From assembly GCA_963844395.1 (NCBI GenBank), contig CAWJNX010000002.1, positions 558,001 through 622,000 of the forward strand: a stretch of 64,000 bases of DNA, written 5' to 3'. Positions 33,892 to 42,878 of this stretch are shown here, in pieces (the stretch's first letter is position 1; every line of letters begins with the position of its first letter). The notes beneath the pieces are model-generated. The model was given only the letters and a program-made list of their open reading frames with translations. It had not been told where the DNA came from and searched no databases. The DNA is from VRUE01 sp963844395 (GTDB lineage Bacteria; Actinomycetota; Thermoleophilia; Solirubrobacterales; 70-9). A program made the translations under genes and the position numbers.

Positions 33892-35304
33892 TCAGGACTG
33901 GCTAGCCGTCTGCACTTCAACCGCCTTCTGCTTGCCGGAGTGCGGGTGCCGTGGGATCTCCTCGACGCGCTCGACCCGAATCAGCGGCGCCTCGGCGCCC
34001 CGCTCCGTGAGCGCCGCTCCGAGCCTCGTCTCGATCTCACGGCACGTCTGCGCCCCGTCGGTGCCGGCGAACACGGCATCGACGCGCAGCTCGCCCACCC
34101 CGTAGACGATTCGGTACTCCGACAGCGCGCCGATTCCGGCCAATGGGCTTCGCAGCGTGAGCGGGTGGACCTTGACCTTGCCGCCGTCCCTGGCGGGCAT
34201 CTCGAGCACATCATCACTGCGGCCCTCGACCGACTTCAGCAGCCGGAAGGGACGGCGGCACGGGCAGAGATCCGGCGAGACAGTGACCAGGTCGGTCAGC
34301 TCATAGCGGATCAGTGGCTGGGCGCGGTTGTAGAGATTGGTGATGAGGAGGCGGCTACCCGGCTCGCCGTCGGGCACAGGCCGGTGGTCGTCGTCAACGA
34401 CCTCGATCAGAACCTGATCTTCGAGGATATGTAGGCCCGTGTGGCGGTTGCACTCGGCCGCGGCGTAAGCGCCCGTCTCGGTGGCACCGTAGATGTTGAA
34501 GGGCTTCCGGCTCCAGGCGTCGACGATTCGCTCCTCCATCTCCGCGGTGCGAACCTCGCCCGCCGTGAAGATCATCTGCGGATGAATTCGCAGCTCGCCC
34601 GCCCGCTGGCGTTCCGCGAGCAGCGCGGCAAGGGACGGATAGGTGCCGAGGCCCTCCGGCTGGAAGAGGTTCAGCGCTTCGACCAGCTCTCCATGCGGCA
34701 TGCGGGCGTCGAGCCGCAGGAAGCGATGGGCACCGATGTCCAGGCTGCGATTGATCCGCCCGGTCATATGGAGAGGATGGTCGGCGAAGATCGTCGCGAA
34801 GCGTCGGCGAGGAAGGCGCGGGCCAAAGCTGAGAAAGTCCTTTTGAGCCCGCATCGGTCCCCCAGCGAGAACTTCCGTCCAGTCGTCTCGACCGTAGACG
34901 AACACCCCACGCCGCCCACTCGTGCCACCACTCGCCATCACCCGGTGCTCGCCGAGCAGCAGCGGCTCGCGTCGCGGGCTGGTGTCCTTCAGCGCGTCCA
35001 GATGGCGCACGACGCCCGACAGCGTCAGGCGCCGGTCCGTCACCAGCTCGTCGAAATTCTCGAGCATGGTCGCCTTGTCGAGGGCGGGCAGTGCACGCAG
35101 GTCGAGGTCCTCGCTCAGCTCGATCCCGGCGAAGCGCTCGCGGTAGTAGGGTGAGTTGGCGGCCGCGTGACGGATGATCGCCAGGAGGCGCTCTCGCTGG
35201 TGGGCGCGGAGCCGCTCGACGCTCCACTTATCGTGGGATTCGAGCCTTCGTGCCACGCGAAGGGCGCGGATCACCTCCGGTAGTCGCCGCAACCGCTCGA
35301 TCAT
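33892..35304 (-). CDS. phenylacetate-CoA ligase/CapK-like adenylate-forming enzyme
   Basis: The 470-residue protein belongs to the PaaK/CapK branch of AMP-binding enzymes: YRERFAGIELSEDLDLRALPALDKATM, MASGGTSGRRGVFVYGRDDW (P-loop), FNIYGATETGAYAAAECN (motif A4/A5) and RYELTDLV with a CPC...RPF element. It activates a carboxylic acid with ATP, but the acid is unknown. Its start overlaps the TetR stop (ATGA), so both are in one operon. A second, broken gene of the same superfamily lies at 41885. Confidence 0.88.
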   Translation of the reverse strand: MIERLRRLPEVIRALRVARRLESHDKWSVERLRAHQRERLLAIIRHAAANSPYYRERFAGIELSEDLDLRALPALDKATMLENFDELVTDRRLTLSGVVRHLDALKDTSPRREPLLLGEHRVMASGGTSGRRGVFVYGRDDWTEVLAGGPMRAQKDFLSFGPRLPRRRFATIFADHPLHMTGRINRSLDIGAHRFLRLDARMPHGELVEALNLFQPEGLGTYPSLAALLAERQRAGELRIHPQMIFTAGEVRTAEMEERIVDAWSRKPFNIYGATETGAYAAAECNRHTGLHILEDQVLIEVVDDDHRPVPDGEPGSRLLITNLYNRAQPLIRYELTDLVTVSPDLCPCRRPFRLLKSVEGRSDDVLEMPARDGGKVKVHPLTLRSPLAGIGALSEYRIVYGVGELRVDAVFAGTDGAQTCREIETRLGAALTERGAEAPLIRVERVEEIPRHPHSGKQKAVEVQTASQS

Positions 35305-35858
35305 CTCCCGGCCTCCCGCTCTGTGTCCCCCCGCGCGCCGCGGAGCAAGGTCAGATTCGCTTCCACGATCAACTCCTCCGGCGCCCCGGCAGGCGCGACG
35401 AGCCCCTCCAGCACCAGTCCGCGGTTGAGCGCGGCCACAACCGTCGCAAGTCGCCGCGGCTCGATGGTCGATCGCTCCCCGTGGCGTCGCAGCCAGGTAC
35501 GAATTGAGGCGGTCAACGTGGCCAGGCCCGCCTCGTGCAGCGCAGCGTAGCGAGGCTGCAATCCCTCATCACGGCCGATCACGATCATGAACTCACTTGA
35601 GACAGCCAGCCAGTCGTGTTCGGCGGCGACCTCGCGAGCGTAGCGGCGCGCGACCTCGGTGACAAAGTCCTCCACGGTTGACGTGCTGTCGAGAACCTCA
35701 GTCCAGAGCGCGCGCCTGAGCTCGACGCGCGCCGCAAGCAGCGCCAGCATCACGTCGGCCTTGGAGTCGAAGGTCGAATAGACGGCGCCGGTGGTGAAGC
35801 CGGCCTCCGCGGCTATCCGATCCAGCGAGGCGCGGTGATAGCCCTCGCGCCGAAACAC
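35301..35858 (-). CDS. TetR-family regulator lacking a standard upstream start
   Basis: The frame continues upstream of the GTG at 35858 through RPEAKAETRRLLLEAAETVFRREGYHRASLDRIAAEAGFTTGAVYSTFDSKADVMLALL to about 35945 before a stop at about 35982, which is the complete TetR HTH. No ATG, GTG or TTG is available in that extension, so the true start is unclear. The GTG at 35858 would remove helix 1. A base error or a non-canonical start is likely. It is coupled to the ligase gene and lies beside the palindrome at 35953. Confidence 0.72.
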   Translation of the reverse strand: MFRREGYHRASLDRIAAEAGFTTGAVYSTFDSKADVMLALLAARVELRRALWTEVLDSTSTVEDFVTEVARRYAREVAAEHDWLAVSSEFMIVIGRDEGLQPRYAALHEAGLATLTASIRTWLRRHGERSTIEPRRLATVVAALNRGLVLEGLVAPAGAPEELIVEANLTLLRGARGDTEREAGR

Positions 35859-35952
35859 GGTCTCCGCAGCCTCGAGCAGGAGGCGACGAGTCTCTGCCTT
35901 GGCCTCCGGGCGACTGAGGCGAGGGGTGGCCGCTTTGCTAGTTACGGAAGCG

Positions 35953-35984
35953 ATAGTGACGTTATTTGTATAACGCTGCTATCT
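35953..35984. promoter_or_regulatory. long palindrome upstream of the TetR-ligase operon
   Basis: GATAGTGACGTTAT and ATAACGCTGCTATC form 14-nt arms around TTGT, pairing at 11 of 14 positions; the inner CGTTAT/ATAACG is perfect. It sits at the promoter position of the TetR-ligase operon and is the probable autorepressor site. Confidence 0.65.
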
Positions 35985-36121
35985 GAAAGTCAAGTTTTTT
36001 CTTGAGCGAGCATCGAGCTTGTTTTGAGAATGAGGCGCCGCATAGACGACTGCCACCCGGTGATCAGGGGGCATTCCGGGGAAATACCTCCTGTGCGCCG
36101 GAGTAACCTCGGAGCGTCCCT

Positions 36122-37573
36122 ATGCCGGAGACGCGCTATGCACAGAGCGGCGATCTCAACATCGCCTACCAGGTCGTCGGCGACGGCCCGATCGATCTCG
36201 TCTTCGTTCCAGGCTTCGTCTCGCACCTCGACCTGCAGTGGGCCGAGCCGCGGGTCGCGCGCTTCCTCGAAAAGCTCGCCTCCTTCTCGCGGCTCATCCT
36301 GTTCGACAAGCGGGGCACGGGGCTCTCCGATCCCGTTGCCGCCCCGGCGCCGCTGGAGGACCGCATGGACGACGTGCGCGCGGTGATGGACGCCGCCGGC
36401 TCGGAGCGCGCCGCGCTGCTCGGAGTTTCGGAGGGCGGGCCGATGAGCGTTCTCTTCGCCACCACCTACCCCGAGCGCACACGGGCCCTGATCCTCTGCG
36501 GCACCTTTCCTACGGGAACCGCGGACCCTGAGGAAAACCCGGGTGGACAGCGCTGGGTCGACGCGGCCCAGAGGCTCGGCGCTGCGGCCGAGCACTGGGG
36601 TGAGGGACGCACGCTCGCGCTGCTCGGCCCCAGCGCCGACAGCGAGCGCGATCGGATCGCGCATGGCATGTTCGAGCGCTCGGCCGCCAGTCCACAGATG
36701 GTGCAAACACTGATCGACATGGGCAACGAAACCGACGTCAGGGACCTGCTGCCGAACGTCCGCGTGCCGACGCTGGTGCTCCACCGCGCCGAAGAGTTCG
36801 TCCCCGTCGAGTGCGCGCACTACATGGCCGAGCACATCCCGGGTGCGCGGCTGGTCGTACTACCGGGAATGGACCACATCCCTTTTTACGGCGACGGTGA
36901 TGGTTACGCCGAGGAGATCGAGGAGTTCCTGACCGGCGCCCGCCACGCGCCCCCTTCAGATCGCATCCTGACGACCGTGATGTTCACCGACATCGTCGCG
37001 TCCACGGAGCGCGCCGCGGCACTGGGAGATGCGCGCTGGCGTGAGCTATTGGGTCGCCACAACGAGCTCATGCGTGTCGAGCTGGAGCGCCACCGAGGCC
37101 GCGAGGTGAAGACGATGGGAGACGGCTTTCTGGCCACCTTCGACGGCCCGGCGCGCGGGATCCGCTGCGCTCGGGCGATTGCGGACAAGGTGCGAGACCT
37201 TGACGTCGAGCTGCGGGCGGGCCTGCACACCGGCGAGTGCGAGCTGATCGGCGAGGACATAGGTGGCATGGCCGTCAACATCGGCGCGCGGATCGGTGCG
37301 CTCGCCGGCGTGAACGAGGTGGTTGTCTCGAGCACCGTAAAGGACCTCGTGGTTGGCTCCGGCATCTCCTTCAGCGACCGCGGTGCCCATCGACTGAAGG
37401 GCGTGCCCGACGAGTGGCGTCTGTTCGCCGTGGACCAAGTCGAGGCGCCGCTCAGCGACCGGGTCGTGGCAGAGACACGCAAGCGCCGTCTTTCAGATCG
37501 GGCAGCCACCGGTGCGGCAAGGAGGGCGCCGCGCCTCGTGCGGCGAGTCATCGGTTGGCGTGCTGACCTCTAG
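36122..37573 (+). CDS. alpha/beta hydrolase - class III cyclase fusion
   Basis: The 483 residues contain an alpha/beta hydrolase (about 1-270; IAYQVVGDGPIDLVFVPGFVSHLD, LILFDKRGTGLSDP, LLGVSEGGPMSVLFA nucleophile elbow, LVVLPGMDHIPF) and a class III cyclase (about 285-445; TVMFTDIVASTERAAALGD, GREVKTMGDGFLATFDG, LHTGECELIGEDIGG), both with expected active-site residues. Such fusions are widespread in actinobacteria; the hydrolase may sense or generate a signal while the other part makes cAMP. Its promoter is not clear. ATG at 36122. Confidence 0.9.
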   Translation: MPETRYAQSGDLNIAYQVVGDGPIDLVFVPGFVSHLDLQWAEPRVARFLEKLASFSRLILFDKRGTGLSDPVAAPAPLEDRMDDVRAVMDAAGSERAALLGVSEGGPMSVLFATTYPERTRALILCGTFPTGTADPEENPGGQRWVDAAQRLGAAAEHWGEGRTLALLGPSADSERDRIAHGMFERSAASPQMVQTLIDMGNETDVRDLLPNVRVPTLVLHRAEEFVPVECAHYMAEHIPGARLVVLPGMDHIPFYGDGDGYAEEIEEFLTGARHAPPSDRILTTVMFTDIVASTERAAALGDARWRELLGRHNELMRVELERHRGREVKTMGDGFLATFDGPARGIRCARAIADKVRDLDVELRAGLHTGECELIGEDIGGMAVNIGARIGALAGVNEVVVSSTVKDLVVGSGISFSDRGAHRLKGVPDEWRLFAVDQVEAPLSDRVVAETRKRRLSDRAATGAARRAPRLVRRVIGWRADL

Positions 37574-37665
37574 GAAGCTCTTGACGACGCGGCCGCCATT
37601 GCGCACGACGGTGGCGGAGACGTCGCTCCGTCGTTGCGTAGAGGACGACCCCGGCTCCACAAGGC
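37574..37665 (-). pseudogene. cyclase-domain fragment
   Basis: On the minus strand the frame reads DVSATVVRNGGRVVKSF, nearly the same as DVSGAIVRNGGRIVKTL in the cyclase at 33349. The surrounding frame is not cyclase-like. It is a short remnant of a second copy. Confidence 0.5.
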
Positions 37666-37751
37666 CGCTCTTCGGCCTCGGCGGGCTGGTCGTCCCCTTC
37701 GTCGGGATTAAGCTGCTCGACCTCGTGATCCACAACTTGCTGGGGGCTTGA
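37666..37751 (+). pseudogene. C-terminal remnant of a potassium-transporting ATPase B subunit (KdpB)
   Basis: The frame ending at 37751 reads LFGLGGLVVPFVGIKLLDLVIHNLLGA. It matches the last transmembrane segment of KdpB (GLGG-x-x-x-PFIGIK-x-x-D). Only about 28 residues remain, and no kdpA, kdpC, kdpD or kdpE relative adjoins it. Confidence 0.55.
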
Positions 37752-37852
37752 GGTGGCGGATCATGCAGCGAGTTATGAGTGACTTGCCCGGGCGGGCTAG
37801 CTGCTAGCCGACTAAGAGTCTTGGGGGAGCCGTCGTATCTTTCTGGATGTGG

Positions 37853-38179
37853 TTAACGGGACTCGTTCTCCGATGACTCCTCGTCGGCGGACTGTCCGAC
37901 CGGGTTGAAGTCGCGGTCGAGCTGGACGTCGGTCTGGCTTCCGTCGAGCCGGGTGACCTCGACCTCGTAGTAGCTCTCCTCGTCGCCGACCTCGGTCTCG
38001 GTGACCGTGCCACCCCCGGTCGCCTCAAGCGCCGCGGCACTCGCCTGGTCGAGCGCGCGACCGGAGATCGGACTCTCTGAATCGTCCCCGGCACCCGTAG
38101 CCAGGGCCACCCCGGCGCCGCCTGCGCAGAGGGCGAGAATGGTTGCCCCCACGACGATCAGCTTGGTTCTGTTCTTCAT
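37853..38179 (-). CDS. exported PepSY-domain protein
   Basis: The 108-residue protein has a signal peptide (MKNRTKLIVVGATILALCAGGAGVALATG) and a PepSY domain (ISGRALDQASAAALEATGGGTVTETEVGDEESYYEVEVTRLDGSQTDVQLDRDFNPVG). PepSY proteins are thought to inhibit proteases or act with two-component systems. The gene is 77 nt downstream of the histidine kinase on the same strand, and it has its own TTTCA-N6-TTTCATC site, so it should belong to that regulon. Confidence 0.88.
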   Translation of the reverse strand: MKNRTKLIVVGATILALCAGGAGVALATGAGDDSESPISGRALDQASAAALEATGGGTVTETEVGDEESYYEVEVTRLDGSQTDVQLDRDFNPVGQSADEESSENESR

Positions 38180-38223
38180 GTCGTCCTCCTCGATCGGGTT
38201 GGGGGCCTTTTCTACGGAGGGCG

Positions 38224-38241
38224 GATGAAACGACGGTGAAA
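38224..38241 (-). promoter_or_regulatory. response-regulator box of the PepSY gene
   Basis: The minus strand reads TTTCACCGTCGTTTCATC, an 11-nt-spaced direct repeat. Its end is 44-45 nt before the PepSY start, and a TAGAAA -10-like hexamer follows it by 9 nt. It is 16/18 identical to the box at 40074. Confidence 0.7.
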
Positions 38242-38256
38242 GCTCCCGGGCCGCGG

Positions 38257-39345
38257 TCAGGCGGCGGGAACCTCGATCCAGACGTCCGCGCCGCCTCCGG
38301 GGTCATTTACTGCGCCGGCACGTCCTCCGTGCGCTTGCGCGATCGCCTCGACAATCGCCAGGCCGAGCCCGCTGCCGCCCCGGGCGCGCGCCGGGTCGGC
38401 ACGGCTGAAGCGCTCGAAGGAATGTGGGAGAAAGGCTGGCGGGAAGCCGGCGCCCCGATCGCCGACGTGCAGCTCGACCGTCTCATCCTTGCCCACCGCC
38501 AAGAGCCGCACCTCGCCCTCGCCGTAACGGAAGGCGTTGTCGATCATCGCGGTCAGGGCCTGCTCTAGACGAAGGCGGTCCCCGGTGACGCGGAGATCCT
38601 CGGCCTCGCCCACAACAAGGTCGCGCCCGGACTCGACGACGCGGGCGTCGAAGCGGTTGGCCACCGCCCCGAGAAGCTCGGCGACGCCCACCTGCTCGGG
38701 CACGATCTCCAGTCCGCCCTCCCCCGAGCGGGCTACGACGAGCAGGTCCTCGGCGAGCTGAGTCAGGCGGTCGACCTCCTCCAACCCAGAGGCGATTGCG
38801 GCACGCAGCTCCTCCTCGCCGCCCCAGTGTCGGAGGGCCAGTTCCAGCTCGGCCTTGTGCAGCGCCAGCGGCGTGCGCAGCTCGTGGCTGGCATCGTCGA
38901 CGAAGCGCCGCTCACGCTCGAGCGTGGCCTCGATCCGCGCCAGCATCTCGTTCAGCGTCTGGCCGAGCCGTCGCAGCTCGTCGTTCGCGGGTGGGACCGG
39001 CAGCCGCTCTTCCGGTCCGCTTGCCGAGATCTCGCTTGCCCGCTGGCGCATCTCCTCGACTGGCCGCAGCGCCGCCCCGGCCGCGACGTAGCCGGCCAGT
39101 GAGGCGAGCAGCAGCGCGGCCGGACCGCCGATCAGGAGCAGGGTCGCGAGGTTGTCGAGCGCCTCGTCGAAGCTCTCTTCGCGCTCACTCATTGCCGTCT
39201 CGCGCCCCGGGACGTCCCGGTCGACCGAGGCCTCGAGCTCGTTCTCCAAGCGCAGGTAGACGAAGAGCCCGACCGCGACCAGGACGAGCGCCATCGCCGC
39301 CGTGAAGGCCAGGGTCACCCGCAGGCGGATCGGCACCCGGCTCAC
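38257..39345 (-). CDS. two-component sensor histidine kinase
   Basis: The 362-residue protein has two membrane helices (about 9-30 and 66-92), a HAMP linker, a DHp domain with FVDDASHELRTPL (phospho-acceptor His) and a HATPase_c domain with N box (MIDNAFRYG), G1 (GDRGAGFPP) and G2 (GGSGLGLAIVEAI). Its GTG start overlaps the response-regulator stop (GTGA), so they are translated together. The signal is unknown; the genes controlled (a PepSY protein and a lipoprotein) suggest an envelope stress. Confidence 0.92.
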   Translation of the reverse strand: MSRVPIRLRVTLAFTAAMALVLVAVGLFVYLRLENELEASVDRDVPGRETAMSEREESFDEALDNLATLLLIGGPAALLLASLAGYVAAGAALRPVEEMRQRASEISASGPEERLPVPPANDELRRLGQTLNEMLARIEATLERERRFVDDASHELRTPLALHKAELELALRHWGGEEELRAAIASGLEEVDRLTQLAEDLLVVARSGEGGLEIVPEQVGVAELLGAVANRFDARVVESGRDLVVGEAEDLRVTGDRLRLEQALTAMIDNAFRYGEGEVRLLAVGKDETVELHVGDRGAGFPPAFLPHSFERFSRADPARARGGSGLGLAIVEAIAQAHGGRAGAVNDPGGGADVWIEVPAA

Positions 39346-40022
39346 CGCCCGCCGTCCTCTCGCAGCCGGTAGCCGGCGCCGCGTACGGTCTCGATCGACT
39401 CGACCCCATACGGGCGGTCGATCTTCCGGCGCAAGAGCCGAACGTAGGCATCGACGACGTTGGAGCGGTTCTCGTACTCGTAGTCCCAGGCGTGCTCCAG
39501 CAGTTGAAAGCGAGAGAGAACCTCGCCGGGCCGGCGCATGAAGGTCTCCAGCAGGGCGAACTCCTTGGCCGAGAGGTCGATCTCTGCCTCGCCGCGCCAG
39601 GCTCGCCGCGTTGCCGGGTTGAGGCGCAGCTCGCCTGCCGTCAGCTCGGCCGGCCGCTCCGGCCGCCCGCGGCGGGCCAGCGCTCGCAGCCGCGCCAGCA
39701 GCTCGGCAAAGGAGAAGGGCTTGGTCAGGTAGTCGTCGGCGCCGCGGTCAAGGCCGGCGACCCGGTCGCGGACGGCGTCGCGAGCAGTCAGCATCAGGAC
39801 TGGCGACCAAACCCCGGCCTCGCGCAGCCGTCTGCAGACCTCCAAGCCGTCGATACCCGGCAGCATCAGGTCGAGGACGATCGCGTCGTACTCCACCGCC
39901 TCGGCCTTCCACAGTGCCTCCTCGCCGGTGCCGGAGATGTCTATCGCCATCCCCTCGCGCTGGAGGCCGCGCCGGATCAGCCCCGCCATCTTCGCTTCAT
40001 CCTCGACGATCAGGACGCGCAT
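39342..40022 (-). CDS. OmpR-family response regulator
   Basis: The ATG at 40022 (MRVLIVEDEAKMAGLIRRGLQ) gives 226 residues. The receiver domain has the acidic pocket, phospho-Asp (LDLMLPGIDG) and K (LTKPFSFAEL). The C-terminal winged helix reads RRPGEVLSRFQLLEHAWDYEYENRSNVVDAYVRLLRRKID. The regulator should bind the TTTCA-N6-TTTCATC boxes at 38224, 40049 and 40074, controlling its own operon, the PepSY gene and the lipoprotein gene. Confidence 0.93.
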   Translation of the reverse strand: MRVLIVEDEAKMAGLIRRGLQREGMAIDISGTGEEALWKAEAVEYDAIVLDLMLPGIDGLEVCRRLREAGVWSPVLMLTARDAVRDRVAGLDRGADDYLTKPFSFAELLARLRALARRGRPERPAELTAGELRLNPATRRAWRGEAEIDLSAKEFALLETFMRRPGEVLSRFQLLEHAWDYEYENRSNVVDAYVRLLRRKIDRPYGVESIETVRGAGYRLREDGGR

Positions 40023-40048
40023 CGGCCTGGACAGAATGCCAGCCAAAT

Positions 40049-40066
40049 GATGAAAAGGAAATGAAA
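40049..40066 (-). promoter_or_regulatory. response-regulator box of the regulator operon
   Basis: The minus strand reads TTTCATTTCCTTTTCATC, the TTTCA-N6-TTTCATC pattern. It lies 27 nt from the response-regulator start and points to autoregulation. Confidence 0.6.
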
Positions 40067-40073
40067 AGCCACT

Positions 40074-40091
40074 TTTCACCGACCTTTCATC
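40074..40091 (+). promoter_or_regulatory. response-regulator box of the lipoprotein gene
   Basis: TTTCACCGACCTTTCATC is placed 45 nt before the lipoprotein ATG, and a GATAAC -10-like hexamer follows it by 9-10 nt. This geometry is the same as at the PepSY gene, as expected of an activator that overlaps the -35 region. Confidence 0.7.
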
Positions 40092-40136
40092 GGCCCTTGG
40101 GATAACGAGGGAATCCAGTCGCGAAAGGAGCAGGCA

Positions 40137-40913
40137 ATGTCTTCCATCCAGATCGGCAACCGGGTCCTCCTCGTCGGCCTCTCACTTCTACTCGCTTTAC
40201 TCTTCCTTGTCGCCTGTGGTGGGGATGGCGGCGGCGAGGGCGAGAGCGCGTCAGCGGCGAGCCTGCCACAGGGCGCCGAGTCCGTCGATCTGGACCCGGC
40301 CGACTTCAGCGTCGAGATCGACAATCCCTACTGGCCGATGAGGCCAGGCAGTCGCTGGGTCTACAGGGAGAGAGACGGCGAAGGAGGCGTGCAGCGGGTC
40401 GTGGTCACCGTCACCGATAAGACGAAGCGGATCGCCAATGGCATCCAGGCACGTGTCGTCCACGACGTGGTCAACCAGGGCGGTGAGCCGCTCGAGATCA
40501 CCGACGACTGGTATGCCCAAGACTCGGGTGGCAACGTCTGGTATCTGGGCGAGCGCACGGCGGAGTACGAGAACGGCAAGCTGGTCTCCCGGGCGGGGTC
40601 ATGGGAGGCCGGAGTCGACGGCGCTCAGCCGGGGGTCATCATGCCCGCCGAACCACGCCCGGGGCTCGCCTACCGCCAGGAGTACTACGCCGGCGAGGCG
40701 GAGGACCGGGCGAAGGTTCTCAGCCTCAACGAGCAGGTGGAGGTTTTCTTTGGCCACTTCTCCAGCGCCCTGCTGACCAAAGATCTCGTCCCGCTCGAAC
40801 CGGACGTGCTGGAGTACAAGCTCTACGCTCGCGGCGTCGGTCCCGTCCTCACCCTCGACGTCTCCGGAGCGTCCGGTCGAGAGGAACTGATCCGCTATAC
40901 GGGGGCGAACTGA
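40137..40913 (+). CDS. lipoprotein of unknown function
   Basis: The 258-residue protein has a signal peptide and lipobox (LLLALLFLVAC), so it should be lipidated by Lgt (encoded at 7127) and anchored in the membrane. The mature part is beta-rich with the repeated pattern WPMRPGSRWVYRERDGEGGVQRVVVTV and GNVWYLGERTAEYENGKLV. This resembles uncharacterised actinobacterial lipoproteins. AAAGGAG precedes the ATG. It is probably part of the two-component regulon described next to it. Confidence 0.85.
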   Translation: MSSIQIGNRVLLVGLSLLLALLFLVACGGDGGGEGESASAASLPQGAESVDLDPADFSVEIDNPYWPMRPGSRWVYRERDGEGGVQRVVVTVTDKTKRIANGIQARVVHDVVNQGGEPLEITDDWYAQDSGGNVWYLGERTAEYENGKLVSRAGSWEAGVDGAQPGVIMPAEPRPGLAYRQEYYAGEAEDRAKVLSLNEQVEVFFGHFSSALLTKDLVPLEPDVLEYKLYARGVGPVLTLDVSGASGREELIRYTGAN

Positions 40914-40926
40914 GACTCGCACCCTG

Positions 40927-41501
40927 ATGTCGGGCGATCGCTCGGCAGTCGGGCGTACGATCCGCCCGGTGAACATCCGGAGGATGCGTCCCCATGAGCT
41001 TGATGCCGCGGTGAGCGTGTGGCGCGAGGCGAATATCGCCCGTGGTGCTCCTCACGGACTGGAGCGCACCGCTCGCATCCGCGAAAAACTCTTAGCCTCA
41101 GACGCTCTGCCGTTCGTCGCGCTTCGACCAGGCGTCGTAGGCATGGCGCTGGCCGAGCCTGGACGGTTCGACGACGGCGCGGGGGAACTCGATCCATCGC
41201 TCCTGCACATCTCGATGGTATTCGTGCGTCCCGACGCGCAACGCACAGGAATTGGGCTACTCCCTGGTCCTTCACATCCTTGAGGTCGCCCGCCCGCTGG
41301 GCTACAAGCGCGTCGGAGTCTGCGGCCCGGGAGAACGTCCCTGCTCGCAGACTCTACGAGCGGGCCGGGATGGCCCTCACCGGCAAGACCGCTCCTCTTC
41401 GGTCGAGCGCGCAACTCCAGTACGGCAGCTTTCTCAACGGTGCGGAGGCACCGCGGCCCTCACCTGGGTCGATCCGGGTCCAGCAGCCGCTCGACCACTA
41501 G
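40927..41501 (+). pseudogene. GNAT acetyltransferase broken by two frameshifts
   Basis: One frame reads IRRMRPHELDAAVSVWREANI...LLHISMVFVRPDAQRTGIG. The next continues GYSLVLHILEVARPLGYKRVGV near 41252-41310. The third ends AARENVPARRLYERAGMAL...QYGSF. This is one GNAT (R/Q-x-x-G/A motif in RTGIG) with shifts near 41250 and 41320. Confidence 0.65.
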
Positions 41502-41880
41502 AACGTCTCGCCACTCGCCATCGAGCTGGCCGTGGCGGCGGTGAAAGCCGACCGACGAGAAGCAGCAGCGCTCGACCAGGCGGATGCTCGCCGTGTTGTC
41601 GGTGAAGACCTTGCCGATCAGCTTGTGAAAGCCGTTGCCCCTGGCGGCGGTGGCGAGCGCTTCGGTCAGTGCCGTGCCGACGCCACGTCCACGTGCCTCC
41701 GGTGCGACGTAGACGCTGCACTCGGCGATCCCGGCGTAGCAGGGGCGGCTGCTGTATGGAGCGAGTCCGGCCCAGCCGACTACACGGCCGCTCGTGTCGG
41801 CGATAAGGAACGGGAACCGATTGTCGCTGACTCTCTCCTCGATCTTGACGCTCGCCGAGGTCGCTGCGCGTTACCCCGAG
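41460..41880 (-). pseudogene. N-terminally truncated GNAT (phosphinothricin-acetyltransferase-like)
   Basis: The minus strand carries an uninterrupted frame with SDNRFPFLIADTSGRVVGWAG, ECSVYVAPEARGRGVGTALTEAL (acetyl-CoA site), IGKVFTDNTASIRLVERCCFSSVGF and ends TGA at 41460-41462. There is no start codon before the in-frame TAA near 41880, and the first 50 or so residues of the family are missing. The 5' end has been lost at a junction with the ligase fragment. It converges with the other GNAT remnant. Confidence 0.65.
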
Positions 41881-41884
41881 TTTG

Positions 41885-42878
41885 AGATCAACCTCGCTCG
41901 TCAGGCTCTGGCCTCGAAATGCACCGAGGCAGGTGCGCATCTTCTACGCTCACGATTTCTACTTCGATTTCCTCTTCCTGACGATTCCGAAGGTCGTCGA
42001 GCTGGCGGCTGTCGAGACGGACGAAGACCGCCCCGTCTACTCGCTTTCGCTGACCGACAACGCTGATGCGGGCGAGTGGGTGATTGCCGATCCGCGCCAG
42101 CCGACGCGCCTCGGGATCCAGGTTGTGATCGACGAGCGGCGTCGAGGGACGACCGAGCGCCTATGGCGGCTGCTCGCCGCCCTGCGGCCTGCGGTTGTGA
42201 CGGTCAAGCCGTCGCTCCTCGAAGTGCTTGTTCACCATGCCGGGCGGCCGGGCAGGCTCCGCTCCGGTTCGCCGGACCTGCTGCTCTCGAGCGGAGCGCT
42301 ACTGTCAGAGTCGCTGCGGGAGGAGGCGGAAGCGCTTTTCGACTGTGTGGCAACGAACGCCTACGGGATGACCGAGTTCGGATTGATGGCGGCGGAGTGC
42401 GAGCATCGCACGGGACTCCACGTTGACGAGTCCTCTCTGGTCGTCGAAGAGGTGGACGGCGAGCTGGTGGCGTCGAGTGTCTCCAACCGGTCGATGCCCC
42501 TGCTCCGCTATCGCACGGCGGACCTCGGCGAGCTGGAGCGGGAGCGATGCCCCCCTGCGGGCGGACCAGCTCGCGGCTGTGTCACCTCTCCGGCAGGCGC
42601 GTGCGTAACTTCAAGCTTCCGTCCGGCGAGTTGCTCTCGCCAGCGCGCTTCAACCGCGTCTTCGGGCAGCCCGGGCTGCGGGAGTTCCAACTCACCCAGG
42701 TTGCGCCTCGGCGGTTTGAGCTGCGCCTCGAGCTCGAGCCCGGATTCAGCAAAGGCCCCGCTGCTACAGCGGTCGAGGCTTATGCTCGCAAGATCCTCGG
42801 TCGAGAGGTCGCCTCCGCGTCTGTGTCGGCCAGTTCGAGAAGGAAGGCAAGTTCGAGCGCTACCGGGCCGCCCTCTGA
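41885..42878 (+). pseudogene. PaaK-like adenylate-forming ligase, truncated and frameshifted
   Basis: Frame 2 (to about 42545) reads TVKPSLLEVLVHHAG, LLLSSGALLSESLREEAEALF and AYGMTEFGLMAAECEHRTGLH (motif A5). The next frame continues RVRNFKLPSGELLSPARFNRVFG (C-terminal domain), and the last frame ends QFEKEGKFERYRAAL with TGA at 42876-42878. The N-terminal half is missing and at least two shifts are needed. It is not a copy of the intact ligase at 33892 but a different subfamily. Confidence 0.65.

Noticed and set aside
37666..40079. A kdp operon with its KdpDE two-component system
   Set aside because: Only a KdpB tail remains. The kinase has HAMP architecture, without the KdpD N-terminal domain, and the boxes link it to a PepSY gene and a lipoprotein.
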